This document shows, in pieces, positions 24,720 to 32,679 of a stretch of DNA of 64,000 nucleotides. Under the pieces are notes generated by a model, which worked only from the letters and a program-made list of their open reading frames with translations, did no database searches and was not told the DNA's origin. Position 1 is the first letter of the stretch. Each line of letters starts with the position of its first letter. Location of the stretch: NCBI GenBank assembly GCA_965205525.1, contig OZ242171.1, forward strand, positions 1,364,001 through 1,428,000, written 5' to 3'. Position numbers and translations under genes: made by a program. Origin of the DNA: G965205525 sp965205525 (GTDB taxonomy: Bacteria; Pseudomonadota; Gammaproteobacteria; JABABF01).

Positions 24720-26159
24720 GTGAAACACTATGACGCCATCATCCCGGAAAGGAGTGCCCCGGGAAACGCTCGCACCGAGGTGCTCTGCCCCTGGGACCAG
24801 AAGCCCATCGCCACCGTGGAGGCATGCACGGCAGCAGATGCCGAGCAGGCGCTCGGCACAGCGGCAAGGCTGTTTGGGGAGCGGAACGGCTGGCTGGATG
24901 CGGAGGCCCGGGTGGGCATCCTGGAGCGGGCGGCTGCACTGCTGCTGGAGCGGGCGGAGGATTTCGCCCTGCAGGCCGCCGCTGAGGGCGGCAAGCCCCT
25001 CATAGACTCCCGGGCGGAGGTGGCCCGGGCAGCGGACGGACTGAAATCCTGCGCCGAGTGCATCCGCACCCACGGCGGTCGGGAAATCCCTATGGAGCTG
25101 AACGGAGCCTCCGCCCATCGGCTGGCGATGACCCGCCACGAGCCCATCGGCGTGGTCGTGGCCGTCAGCGCCTTTAACCATCCTCTCAACCTGATCATCC
25201 ATCAGGCAGGGCCCGCCGTGGCCAGCGGCTGTCCGGTGATTGTCAAACCGGCTGCGGACACTCCCCTCTCCTGCCTGGCACTGGCGGAGCTATTGGCGGA
25301 AGCCGGGCTGCCCCCCGGCTGGTTTCAAGTGGTGACATCGGCGGATAACTCGGTGGCGGAAGCGCTGGTGACGGACCCTCGCACAGCCTTTTTCAGCTTT
25401 ATCGGCAGCCCGGGGGTGGGCTGGATGCTGCGCTCTAAACTGGCACCGGGAACCCGCTGCGCATTGGAGCACGGCGGTGCGGCGCCGGTCATCGTCGCTG
25501 CCGATGCCGAGCTGGGGAGTGCCCTGCCTCTGCTGGCCAAGGGAGGCTACTATCACGCAGGGCAGGTCTGCGTCTCCGTGCAGCGCATTTTCGCTCACCA
25601 CTCCATCGCCCGGGAGCTGGCCCAGGGGCTGACCGAACTGGCCGAGAAGATGACGGTGGGCGACCCCCGGCTGCCCGCCACAGAAGTGGGGCCGCTGATC
25701 CGCCCTAGGGAAACCGAGCGGGTGGCTAAATGGGTGGAGCAGGCCAGGGCCGGGGGCGCCGAAGTTCTGACCGGGGGCAAGCCCATCGGGGAGACCTGCT
25801 ACCAGCCCACCCTGCTGTACAACCCGCCAGCACAGGCGGAGGTCAGCCAGCGGGAAATCTTTGGGCCGGTGGTGTGCGTCTATCCTTACCGGGAACTGGA
25901 CACCGCCATTTCCGAGGCCAACAGTCTGCCCTTCGCTTTCCAGGCATCGGTATTCAGCCAGAGCTTAGACACGGCCCTGCACTGCTATAGACGGCTGGAA
26001 GCATCGGCGGTGATGGTCAATGATCACACCGCCTTTCGCACCGATTGGATGCCCTTCGCCGGGCTGCGGCAGTCGGGCTTGGGTGTAGGGGGGATCCCCT
26101 ACACCTTTGAGGATATGCAGATTTCAAAAATGCTGGTGCTGCACTCCCCGGCCCTGTGA
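24720..26159 (+). CDS. NAD(P)-dependent aldehyde dehydrogenase
   Basis: ALDH superfamily, 479 residues. The Asn-containing VSAFNHPLNLIIHQ is the substrate/transition-state region. The general base Glu lies in CALEHGGAAPVIV, where the family usual ELGGK is EHGGA. The nucleophile Cys lies in YYHAGQVCVSVQRIF, and REIFGPVVCVYPYRELD and PFAGLRQSGLG complete the family pattern. GTG start with CAGGGGC upstream. It follows the TPP enzyme by 20 bp in the same direction, probably in one transcript. The altered base-loop suggests an unusual aldehyde, but this is not proven. Confidence 0.9.
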   Translation: MKHYDAIIPERSAPGNARTEVLCPWDQKPIATVEACTAADAEQALGTAARLFGERNGWLDAEARVGILERAAALLLERAEDFALQAAAEGGKPLIDSRAEVARAADGLKSCAECIRTHGGREIPMELNGASAHRLAMTRHEPIGVVVAVSAFNHPLNLIIHQAGPAVASGCPVIVKPAADTPLSCLALAELLAEAGLPPGWFQVVTSADNSVAEALVTDPRTAFFSFIGSPGVGWMLRSKLAPGTRCALEHGGAAPVIVAADAELGSALPLLAKGGYYHAGQVCVSVQRIFAHHSIARELAQGLTELAEKMTVGDPRLPATEVGPLIRPRETERVAKWVEQARAGGAEVLTGGKPIGETCYQPTLLYNPPAQAEVSQREIFGPVVCVYPYRELDTAISEANSLPFAFQASVFSQSLDTALHCYRRLEASAVMVNDHTAFRTDWMPFAGLRQSGLGVGGIPYTFEDMQISKMLVLHSPAL

Positions 26160-26214
26160 GTCGGTACGGCGGGCAGACTGCCCGCCTCTAAGGCAGGGCT
26201 TCAGCAGGGTTGGG

Positions 26215-26405
26215 TCAGAGGTACCGAACCATCTAGGATAGAACGCTGTTTCTGTCCCGTCACCCGGGCCCAAACTTGGGGGACTTTCAGCGAAGGTCGG
26301 TCAGAGGTACCGAACCACCTAGGACAGAACGCTGTTTCTGTCCCGTCACCCGGGCACAAACCTGGGGGGCTTTCAGCGAAGGCCGGTCAGAGGTACTGCA
26401 CCATT
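26215..26405. repeat. 86-bp tandem repeat built on the 3' end of the PuuD-like gene
   Basis: Two full units (26215-26300 and 26301-26386, 6 differences) and the first 18-19 bp of a third. The third start is the genuine last codons and stop of the PuuD-like gene (TCAGAGGTACTG), and the repeated units carry near copies of those codons. Each unit also contains a hairpin GGACAGAA-N6-TTCTGTCC; in the first unit the change C to T keeps a G-U pair on the plus strand. It fills the convergent gap between the aldehyde dehydrogenase and the PuuD-like gene, where a terminator is expected. Confidence 0.9.
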
Positions 26406-27067
26406 GCTGCCAGCACCGCTGACAGCACGAAACCGCCGATTATCACGCCCCGCACGCTGGTGATGCAGAGGGTGCCCACCTTGCCGAAGAGGGCATTCAA
26501 CTCCAGCAGGAGAATGAGGAGGATGCCCGCTCCTGAGGCTATCATCATCTCGGGGGAATGGATGGAGGATGCGCCCGGCCCGCCCAAGTGGGGGGAGGAC
26601 ACCATGAACAGCAGCATCGGCACTGAGAAGAGGGTGTTGTGCCTGGAGGCACAGCCGGCCCGGGCCAAGGCACCCGCCGCCTCCGGCATCGGATCTCCCC
26701 CGCCTGCGGTATGGCGGGCATTTGCAATGACGATTTTCTGCTTGGGCCAGATGACGAACCAGACATTGGCTGCCATCAGGGTGCCGAGAAGCGCTCCCAT
26801 GGCGATATAGATATCCCATCCGCCCCAGAGCAGGTACATAAGCCAGGCACCGGTAAAGAAAGTCATCGCCGCTCCCCAGCGAAACCACCACAGAGCCCGG
26901 GGTGCCAGCTTTTGCAGGACATCGGACTTGGCGGAGGCCTCCGCTTCCTTGAAGTACTCGGTCTGCACGAAATTAAAGTAGTACAGCATTCCGATCCAGG
27001 CAATTCCGAACAGGATATGCAGCCACCGCCAGAATTCCAGCCATTGGTCAAATATTGCGAGAAACAT
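26387..27067 (-). CDS. PuuD-like urate hydroxylase membrane domain protein
   Basis: Integral membrane protein of 226 residues with about six hydrophobic segments. The start LEFWRWLHILFGIAWIGMLYYFNFVQ, followed by PRALWWFRWGAAMTFFTGAW, is characteristic of the DUF989 / urate oxidase N-terminal domain. In the described PuuD (alphaproteobacterial factor-independent urate hydroxylase) this domain is followed by a cytochrome c; here the chain ends after the membrane domain and no CxxCH motif is present. Many marine Gammaproteobacteria have this short form, sometimes mislabelled. A redox role is plausible; urate as substrate is uncertain. No other purine-degradation gene is adjacent. Confidence 0.75.
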   Translation of the reverse strand: MFLAIFDQWLEFWRWLHILFGIAWIGMLYYFNFVQTEYFKEAEASAKSDVLQKLAPRALWWFRWGAAMTFFTGAWLMYLLWGGWDIYIAMGALLGTLMAANVWFVIWPKQKIVIANARHTAGGGDPMPEAAGALARAGCASRHNTLFSVPMLLFMVSSPHLGGPGASSIHSPEMMIASGAGILLILLLELNALFGKVGTLCITSVRGVIIGGFVLSAVLAAMVQYL

Positions 27068-27142
27068 ATTTCTTCCCCCTCACTGTGCTTAGCGACTCTA
27101 CTAATACCATGACTCCCACTGCAAATGCAAGTGCCAACAACC

Positions 27143-27420
27143 GGAGGGGGGACATTCTTGTCCCCCTGTCCTCCCGGAGGGATGACATTCTTATCCCCCT
27201 TTACTCTTCAAATGGCCGGGGACTAGAAAGTCTCTGCTCCGTTTTCGGGGACTGGAAAGTCCCCCCTCCTTTTTCGGGGACTGGAAAGTCCCCGCTCCTT
27301 TTTCGGGGACTGGAAAGTCCCCGCTCCGTTTCCGGGGACTGGAAAGTCCCCGCTCCTTTTCTGGGGACTGGAAAGTCCCCGCTCCTTTTCTGGGGACTAG
27401 AAAGTCCCCGCTCCTTTCAT
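27143..27420. repeat. Palindromic repeat array left of groEL (seven 29-bp units plus one composite unit)
   Basis: Seven contiguous units start at 27218, 27247, 27276, 27305, 27334, 27363 and 27392, an exact 29-bp period. Each is GGGGACTGGAAAGTCCCC followed by GCTCC and a short T/C run, and folds as a 7-bp stem with a 4-nt loop GGAA or AGAA. Just to the left, 27143-27217 holds related hairpins (GGGGGACATTCTTGTCCCCC and CTCCCGGAGG parts). This left block is the reverse complement of the composite element found at 29800-30015 on the other side of groESL. REP-like; no spacers as in CRISPR. Confidence 0.92.
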
Positions 27421-27443
27421 TCTTCCCCATAAAACTTTCCCCA

Positions 27444-27474
27444 TAAAAAAAGCCCCGGTTTCCCGGGGCTTTTT
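27444..27474 (-). terminator. Intrinsic terminator after groEL (bidirectional shape)
   Basis: AGCCCCGG-TTTC-CCGGGGCT forms an 8-bp GC-rich stem flanked by seven A on the left and five T on the right, so it can terminate in either direction. It lies 34 bp past the groEL stop. Confidence 0.9.
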
Positions 27475-27507
27475 CCCTCTGCTGCCGTGGCAGAGGTTTG
27501 GATAGGC

Positions 27508-29148
27508 TTACATCATGCCGCCCATGCCCATGTCGCCGCCCGGCATAGGCGGCGGTGCAGGCTTGTCGTCCTCCGGCAACTCGGCGACCATGGCCTCAGT
27601 GGTGATCAGAAGACTGGCCACAGAGCCCGCCGCCTGCAGGGCGGCCCGGGCTACTTTGGCCGGGTCTAATATCCCCATCTCAATCATGTCGCCAAAGTCG
27701 CGGGTGGCCGCGTTATAGCCGTAGTTCCCTTTGCCATTCTTAACCTTCTCCAAGATGACCGCCGACTCATCGCCAGAGTTGGACACGATCTGACGCAGGG
27801 GGGTATCCATGGCGCGGCGAGCGATATTAATGCCCACCGACTGGTCTTCATTGGCGCCTTTGAGTTTGCTGATGGACTGCTGGGCGCGCACCAAGGCGAC
27901 ACCGCCGCCGGGAACCACCCCCTCCTCCACCGCCGCACGAGTAGAGTGCAGGGCATCTTCCACCCGGGCCTTCTTCTCTTTCATCTCCACCTCGGTAGCG
28001 GCCCCGACCTTGATCACCGCAACACCGCCGGCCAGCTTGGCCATGCGCTCTTGCAGCTTCTCGCGGTCGTAGTCAGAGGAAGTCTCCTCAATCTGGGCGC
28101 GGATCTGGCTGACTCGCCCCTTGATGTCCGCCTCCTTGCCAGCACCGCCGATGATAGTGGTGGTCTCCTTGTTCATGACCACCCGCTTGGCACCGCCCAA
28201 GTGGCCCATGTTGGCGCTCTCCAAGTCCAGACCGATCTCTTCGGAGATCACCGTGCCGCCGGTGAGGATCGCGATATCCTGCAGCATGGACTTGCGACGG
28301 TCGCCGAAACCGGGGGCCTTGCAGGAAGCCACCTTGACGATGCCGCGCATGTTGTTGACCACCAGGGTAGCCAAGGCTTCGCCTTCTACATCCTCGGCGA
28401 CCACGATCAAAGGCTTGCCGGCCTTCGCCACCTGCTCTAGCAGGGGGAGCATTTCGCGCACGTTAGATATCTTCTTGTCCACCATCAGGATGCAGGGTGA
28501 ATCCATCTCCACCGCCATGCTGTCCTGGTTATTGATGAAGTAGGGAGAGATGTAGCCGCGGTCAAACTGCATGCCCTCTACGACATCCAGCTCGTTCTCA
28601 AGGCTGTTGCCCTCTTCCACGGTGATCACACCCTCTTTGCCCACCTTTTCCATCGCCTCGGCGATGATCTTGCCCACCTGCTCGTCGCTGTTGGCAGAGA
28701 TGGTGCCCACCTGGGCGATGGCTTTGCTGTCCTCGCAGGGCTGGGCAATCTTCTGCAGCTCGTCCACCGCGGCCCGCACAGCCTTGTCAATGCCGCGCTT
28801 GAGATCCATCGGGTTCATCCCCGCCGCCACCGATTTCAGCCCTTCATTGACGATGGACTGAGCCAGCACAGTGGCAGTGGTGGTGCCGTCGCCAGCGGTC
28901 TCGGAAGCCTGGGAGGCCACCTCTTTCACCATCTGCGCACCCATATTCTCAAACTTGTCCTTGAGCTGAATTTCTTTCGCCACGGAGACGCCGTCCTTGG
29001 TTACCGTGGGTGCCCCGAAGGACTTGTCCAGCACCACATTGCGACCCCTCGGCCCCAAGGTGACCCGGACTGTATCCGCCAGCATATTGATGCCGGAGAG
29101 CATCTTCTGGCGAGCGTTTTCACCGAACTTAACTTCTTTTGCACTCAT
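27508..29148 (-). CDS. groEL: Chaperonin GroEL (60 kDa)
   Basis: ATP-driven double-ring folding chamber in the cytosol, working with GroES. The 546-residue protein starts MSAKEVKFGENARQKML. It has the ATP-binding GDGTTTATVLAQ (about 86-97), the conserved D-containing ISANSDEQVGKII and VGAATEVEMKEKKARVEDAL, and ends in the flexible MPGGDMGMGGMM tail. It follows groES by 53 bp in the same operon and a strong terminator follows. No unusual substitutions were noticed. Confidence 0.99.
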   Translation of the reverse strand: MSAKEVKFGENARQKMLSGINMLADTVRVTLGPRGRNVVLDKSFGAPTVTKDGVSVAKEIQLKDKFENMGAQMVKEVASQASETAGDGTTTATVLAQSIVNEGLKSVAAGMNPMDLKRGIDKAVRAAVDELQKIAQPCEDSKAIAQVGTISANSDEQVGKIIAEAMEKVGKEGVITVEEGNSLENELDVVEGMQFDRGYISPYFINNQDSMAVEMDSPCILMVDKKISNVREMLPLLEQVAKAGKPLIVVAEDVEGEALATLVVNNMRGIVKVASCKAPGFGDRRKSMLQDIAILTGGTVISEEIGLDLESANMGHLGGAKRVVMNKETTTIIGGAGKEADIKGRVSQIRAQIEETSSDYDREKLQERMAKLAGGVAVIKVGAATEVEMKEKKARVEDALHSTRAAVEEGVVPGGGVALVRAQQSISKLKGANEDQSVGINIARRAMDTPLRQIVSNSGDESAVILEKVKNGKGNYGYNAATRDFGDMIEMGILDPAKVARAALQAAGSVASLLITTEAMVAELPEDDKPAPPPMPGGDMGMGGMM

Positions 29149-29201
29149 GGTTTTAACCTACTCTTTCAAAGCACTGCTGCTTGTGGAAAATACTGCGGAA
29201 G

Positions 29202-29492
29202 CTATTCAACAACCGCATAGATTTCATCCTCACGCATGATGAGGATTTCATCGTCGTCTAGCCGAATAGCATCGCGAGCGTATTTGCCGAAAATGACTTT
29301 GTCGCCAACCTTGACCGCCACCGGGCGGCGCTGGCCATCATTCAGGACAGCGCCGTCGCCGATGGCCAGCACTTCACCCTGGTTGAGGCCATCATCTTTG
29401 GCTGAACTCGGCAGCACTATGCCGCCGGGAGTTTTCCCCTCTTCTTCCTGCTGGCGCACCACCACACGGTCATACAATGGACGGATTTTCAT
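29202..29492 (-). CDS. groES: Co-chaperonin GroES (10 kDa)
   Basis: Heptameric lid of the GroEL chamber; 96 residues, the family norm. MKIRPLYDRVVVRQQEEE, then the mobile loop KTPGGIVLPSSAKDD, and the C-terminal DEILIMREDEIYAVVE match throughout. It is the first gene of the groESL operon, preceded by a heat-shock-like promoter about 120 bp upstream. Confidence 0.99.
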   Translation of the reverse strand: MKIRPLYDRVVVRQQEEEGKTPGGIVLPSSAKDDGLNQGEVLAIGDGAVLNDGQRRPVAVKVGDKVIFGKYARDAIRLDDDEILIMREDEIYAVVE

Positions 29493-29610
29493 CTCGTATC
29501 CCCTCTATAGCTGCTATCTGCACTGCCTGGGACCGCCCCACCGTTACGCGGCGCGGACACATTAAACAAGCACCTGAGGGCGCTGCTCGCGCCTCTCGCT
29601 GGCACCCGTT

Positions 29611-29636
29611 ATTAGGGCAGAATAAAATTTTCCAAG
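29611..29636 (-). promoter_or_regulatory. Candidate sigma32 (heat-shock) promoter of groESL
   Basis: On the minus strand CTTGGA and CCCTAAT are 13 bp apart, close to the sigma32 consensus CTTGAA-N11-16-CCCCAT. Just upstream is a perfect 8-bp inverted repeat GGGCAGCT/AGCTGCCC (about 29640-29659) of unknown role. No CIRCE element (TTAGCACTC-N9-GAGTGCTAA) is present, so HrcA control is unlikely. Confidence 0.55.
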
Positions 29637-29726
29637 GGGGGCAGCTAGTCAGCTGCCCACCTCGCAAGGAGCGTATCATAACACACTCGCCCCGCAGGTC
29701 GGCAGCGGGGCAGGCACTGGAGCACC

Positions 29727-30116
29727 GGAGCGGGGACTGGAGCGGGGACTGGAGCGGGGACTTTCTAGTCCCCGGAAATTGTGAAGAGTAAAGAGGGGTA
29801 AGAATATTCTCCCTTCGGGAGAAAGGGGGACAGGAATGTCCCCCCTCCCAATGTCTCCCAGAGCGGGGACTTTCTAGTCCCCGGAAACGGAGTGGGGACT
29901 TTCTAGTCCCCGAAAAAGGAGCGGGGACTTTCCAGTCCCCGGAAATTTGAAGAGTAGAGGGGGGTAAGAATATTCTCCCTTCGGGAGAAAGGGGGACAGG
30001 AATGTCCCCCCTCCCAGCCCCCTCCCAATGTCCCCCAATGGCCCCCAGTTATCATAGGCAGTTTTGGCGGATAATTAGGCGGAATAATGGAGCAGGCAAC
30101 TTTCCAGTCCCCGACC
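29727..30116. repeat. Palindromic repeat array right of groES, inverted relative to the left array
   Basis: GGGGACTTTCTAGTCCCC or GGGGACTTTCCAGTCCCC occurs at 29756, 29865, 29894 and 29923; the last three keep the same 29-bp period seen left of groEL. Two copies of a composite block of about 95 bp (roughly 29752-29850 and 29919-30015) contain TTCTCCC-TTC-GGGAGAA and GGGGGACAGGAATGTCCCCC hairpins. The block starts with three short GGAGCGGGGACT iterations (29728-29760) and a decayed copy lies at about 30099-30116. All units are reverse complements of the left array, so groESL lies between long inverted repeats. No gene is seen here. Confidence 0.9.
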
Positions 30117-30146
30117 ATTTGTTATTTAAAAAGCAGGCAGAATTAA

Positions 30147-30908
30147 ATGAACATAAAGGGTAAAACCATCGTCATCACCGGCAGCGCACAGGGGCTGGGG
30201 CGCGCCATGGCCCTGGCAATCGCGGCGAAGGGCGGGCGACTGGCACTGGTAGATCTGCAGCCGGAGGCTCTGCAGGAAAGTGCCGAACTGTGCCGGCAGG
30301 CGGGGGGCGAAGCCCGGGTGTACACGGCCAACATCGCACAGGAAGAAGAGGTGCAAACCCTATTCAGCGACATCCTGAAGGATTTCGGCTCGGTGAACGC
30401 CCTCATCAGCAACGCCGGCATTCTCCGGGATGCCCTGCTCCTCAAGGTGAAGAATGGCGAGATCACAAGCCGCATGAGCCTGGCCGAATGGCAGGCAGTG
30501 ATTGATGTCAACCTGACAGGGGTATTCTTAGGCGGACGGGAAGCCGCCTCCTGCATGGTGCGCCAGGGCATCAAAGGGGTCATCATCAATATTTCCAGCA
30601 TTTCCCGGGCCGGGAATATGGGTCAAAGCAACTACTCGGCAGCCAAGGCCGGCGTCGCTGCCCTCACCGTAACCTGGGCGAAGGAGCTGGCCCGCCACGG
30701 CATCCGGGTCGCCGGCATCGCGCCGGGGGTGATCGCCACCAATATGACCGCCGCCATGAAGCCGGAGGCACTGGAGAAGCTGACGGCAACCATCCCCTTA
30801 GGGCGTCTCGGCACCCCGGAGGAAATCGCCCATAGCGCCATCTATATTTTGGAGAACGACTATTTCAGCGGCAGGCTGGTGGAGATGGACGGGGCCTGTC
30901 GGCTGTAA
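30147..30908 (+). CDS. Short-chain dehydrogenase/reductase (FabG-like)
   Basis: Classical SDR of 253 residues. The cofactor motif TGSAQGLGRAMA lies at about 11-22, SNAG is the NAG element, the catalytic Ser is in ISSISRAG, YSAAKAG holds the YxxxK pair, and PGVIATNM follows. Closest in look to 3-oxoacyl-ACP or acetoacetyl-CoA reductases, but substrate cannot be read from the sequence. It stands alone between the repeat array and the convergent ampG gene. The ATG has no strong ribosome-binding site. Confidence 0.9.
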   Translation: MNIKGKTIVITGSAQGLGRAMALAIAAKGGRLALVDLQPEALQESAELCRQAGGEARVYTANIAQEEEVQTLFSDILKDFGSVNALISNAGILRDALLLKVKNGEITSRMSLAEWQAVIDVNLTGVFLGGREAASCMVRQGIKGVIINISSISRAGNMGQSNYSAAKAGVAALTVTWAKELARHGIRVAGIAPGVIATNMTAAMKPEALEKLTATIPLGRLGTPEEIAHSAIYILENDYFSGRLVEMDGACRL

Positions 30909-31007
30909 TACCCCGCCCTCGCGGAGGCTCCGGCGAATACCCGCCCGCCAAAAACAGTGTATGCCCCCGCAGCCGAAGGCCAGCGAAAAGAGAGGAGACA
31001 AAGAGTC

Positions 31008-32369
31008 TCAGAAACGCACCGCCCCCCCTGTCAAGACCAGGGCGAGGCGTCTCCGCACGGCCAGCAGCAGGGCCAGGCTCGGCAGCACCATCAGGGCGGT
31101 CAGAATAAAAAACAGCCCCCAGTCCCCTTCCAGCCCGTCCACAAGAAAGCCCGAAGAAGCCGCCAGGGTGGTGCGCCCCAGATTTCCCAGGGAAGCGAGG
31201 GCGGCGTACTGGGTGGCGGTATGCACCTTGTCGCACAGCTGGGAGAGAAAGGCCACAAAGGCCACGGTGGATACCGCCGTGGTGAACTGGTCGGAGACCA
31301 CCGCCAGCGTAAACAGCCAGGGGACTGGATGCCAAGCCAGAACGGCAAAGAAAATATTGGTCCCCGCCATGGCCAATCCCCCTAGGAAAAGCCCCCGCAG
31401 AAGACCGTAGCGGGCGCTGAAAATACCCCCCAAAAGGGCAAATAAAACATAGGTCAGAGTGCCGGGAAACTTGGCATACAAGGCGATCTCGGAGCGGGAG
31501 AAGCCGATTTCCTTATAAAAGAGCAGCGACATGCGTCCGAGAAACGACTCGCCGATCTTAAATAAGAAGACGATCCCCAAAAGCGCGAGACCGATGCGCA
31601 GGCCGTACCGGTTGAGAAAAGCCAGCACCGGCCGCAAGTACAGGCCCAGCGCGGACAGGAGGATATCGCCGCCATCCTGGGGGGGCAGTCCTCGGCGGCG
31701 ATCCGCCGGTTCCGGCACAAAGAGATAAAGCAGCAGCATGCCGAGGGCAATCGGCAGCATCTGAAGCAGGTAGGTCGCCTGCCAGTGACGCTCGGGGAAG
31801 ATGGGCTGCAGCAGATCCACCAGGCTGAGGGCCAGAGCACCGCCGAAACCGTAGCCCCCCCACCAGCCGGCGGTGGACATGGCCGCGCCGGCGGCCATCC
31901 GCGCCGGCTCGGAGGCGGCGATTAACTCAATGCGAAGGGCGTCTATGGCGACGTCCTGAGTGGCCCCCGCCAGCGCGATGCAAAGGGCCACTATGGCGAT
32001 GAAATACAGGTGATCCTGCTCTGCCGGATCCAGCAGCGACAGGAGCACCAGAAGGGCCAGGATCATCCCCTGCATGGCCAGTATCCAGCCGCGCCGGCGG
32101 CCAAAGCGCCCCTTAGCACCCGGGCCGGGAAAGGCATCCACCAGCGGCGCCCACAGCAGGTTCAGCGCGTAGGCGACAAATACCAGGCCAAAGAGACCGA
32201 TGCCGCTGCGCTGAATACCCGCATCGGACAGCCAAAATGTGAGCATGGCCCCGATGAGAACCCAGGGAAAGCCGCTGAGGGCGCCGAGGAGGAAAATACG
32301 GGCCATCAGAGGCCCCCGATAGACGGAGACCGCTCGTCGCCAAGAGATGCGCTCGCTGCCTTTGTACAC
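31008..32369 (-). CDS. ampG: AmpG-like muropeptide permease (MFS)
   Basis: Inner-membrane transporter that imports anhydro-muropeptides for murein recycling. The protein has about 12-14 hydrophobic segments. The N-terminal LGALSGFPWVLIGAMLTFWL and FVAYALNLLWAPLVDAFPG match AmpG (SGLPLALTSGTLQAWM and KFLWSPLVD), and GATQDVAIDALRIEL is the AmpG hallmark. I chose the GTG (VYKGSER) because GGAGG sits 7 nt before it; a TTG 7 codons upstream is possible. The start lies inside a 162-bp tandem duplication shared with the end of radC. The murein amidase AmpD and kinase AnmK are encoded elsewhere in the window. Confidence 0.9.
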   Translation of the reverse strand: MYKGSERISWRRAVSVYRGPLMARIFLLGALSGFPWVLIGAMLTFWLSDAGIQRSGIGLFGLVFVAYALNLLWAPLVDAFPGPGAKGRFGRRRGWILAMQGMILALLVLLSLLDPAEQDHLYFIAIVALCIALAGATQDVAIDALRIELIAASEPARMAAGAAMSTAGWWGGYGFGGALALSLVDLLQPIFPERHWQATYLLQMLPIALGMLLLYLFVPEPADRRRGLPPQDGGDILLSALGLYLRPVLAFLNRYGLRIGLALLGIVFLFKIGESFLGRMSLLFYKEIGFSRSEIALYAKFPGTLTYVLFALLGGIFSARYGLLRGLFLGGLAMAGTNIFFAVLAWHPVPWLFTLAVVSDQFTTAVSTVAFVAFLSQLCDKVHTATQYAALASLGNLGRTTLAASSGFLVDGLEGDWGLFFILTALMVLPSLALLLAVRRRLALVLTGGAVRF

Positions 32370-32679
32370 TCGTCTCCCTCCGGAGGCCAATGTGAAATTT
32401 TACAGCAGCCCTCGCTCCGCAAAGGAGGTGATTTTTTCCTCGCCCACCACGATGTGCTCCACCACCCGGACATCCACTAGGGCCAGCGCCTCCTGCAAGT
32501 GGCGGGTGATGCGCTCGCTGCCTTTGTACCCTCGTCTCCCTCCGGACGCCAATGTGAAATTTTACAGCAGCCCTCGCTCCGCAAAGGAGGTGATTTTCCC
32601 CTCGCCCACTATGATGTGGTCCACCACCCGGACATCCACTAGGGCCAGCGCCTCCTGCAAGTGGCGGGTGATGCGCTCG
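32346..32679. repeat. 162-bp tandem duplication at the radC-ampG junction
   Basis: Units 32346-32507 and 32508-32669 differ at 7 positions, and a third start (GATGCGCTCG at 32670) lies in radC proper. Read on the minus strand, a unit contains the last 36 codons and stop of radC, the intergenic bases and the ribosome-binding site and first codons of ampG. The boundary is the 10-bp GATGCGCTCG, present in both genes, so it marks the recombination point. The extra copy leaves a vestigial RadC tail (32400-32507) and a vestigial ampG start in which GTG has become GGG. Confidence 0.95.

Noticed and set aside
27218..27420. CRISPR array
   Set aside because: The 29-bp units are contiguous with no spacers, each unit is a perfect hairpin, and no cas gene is present.
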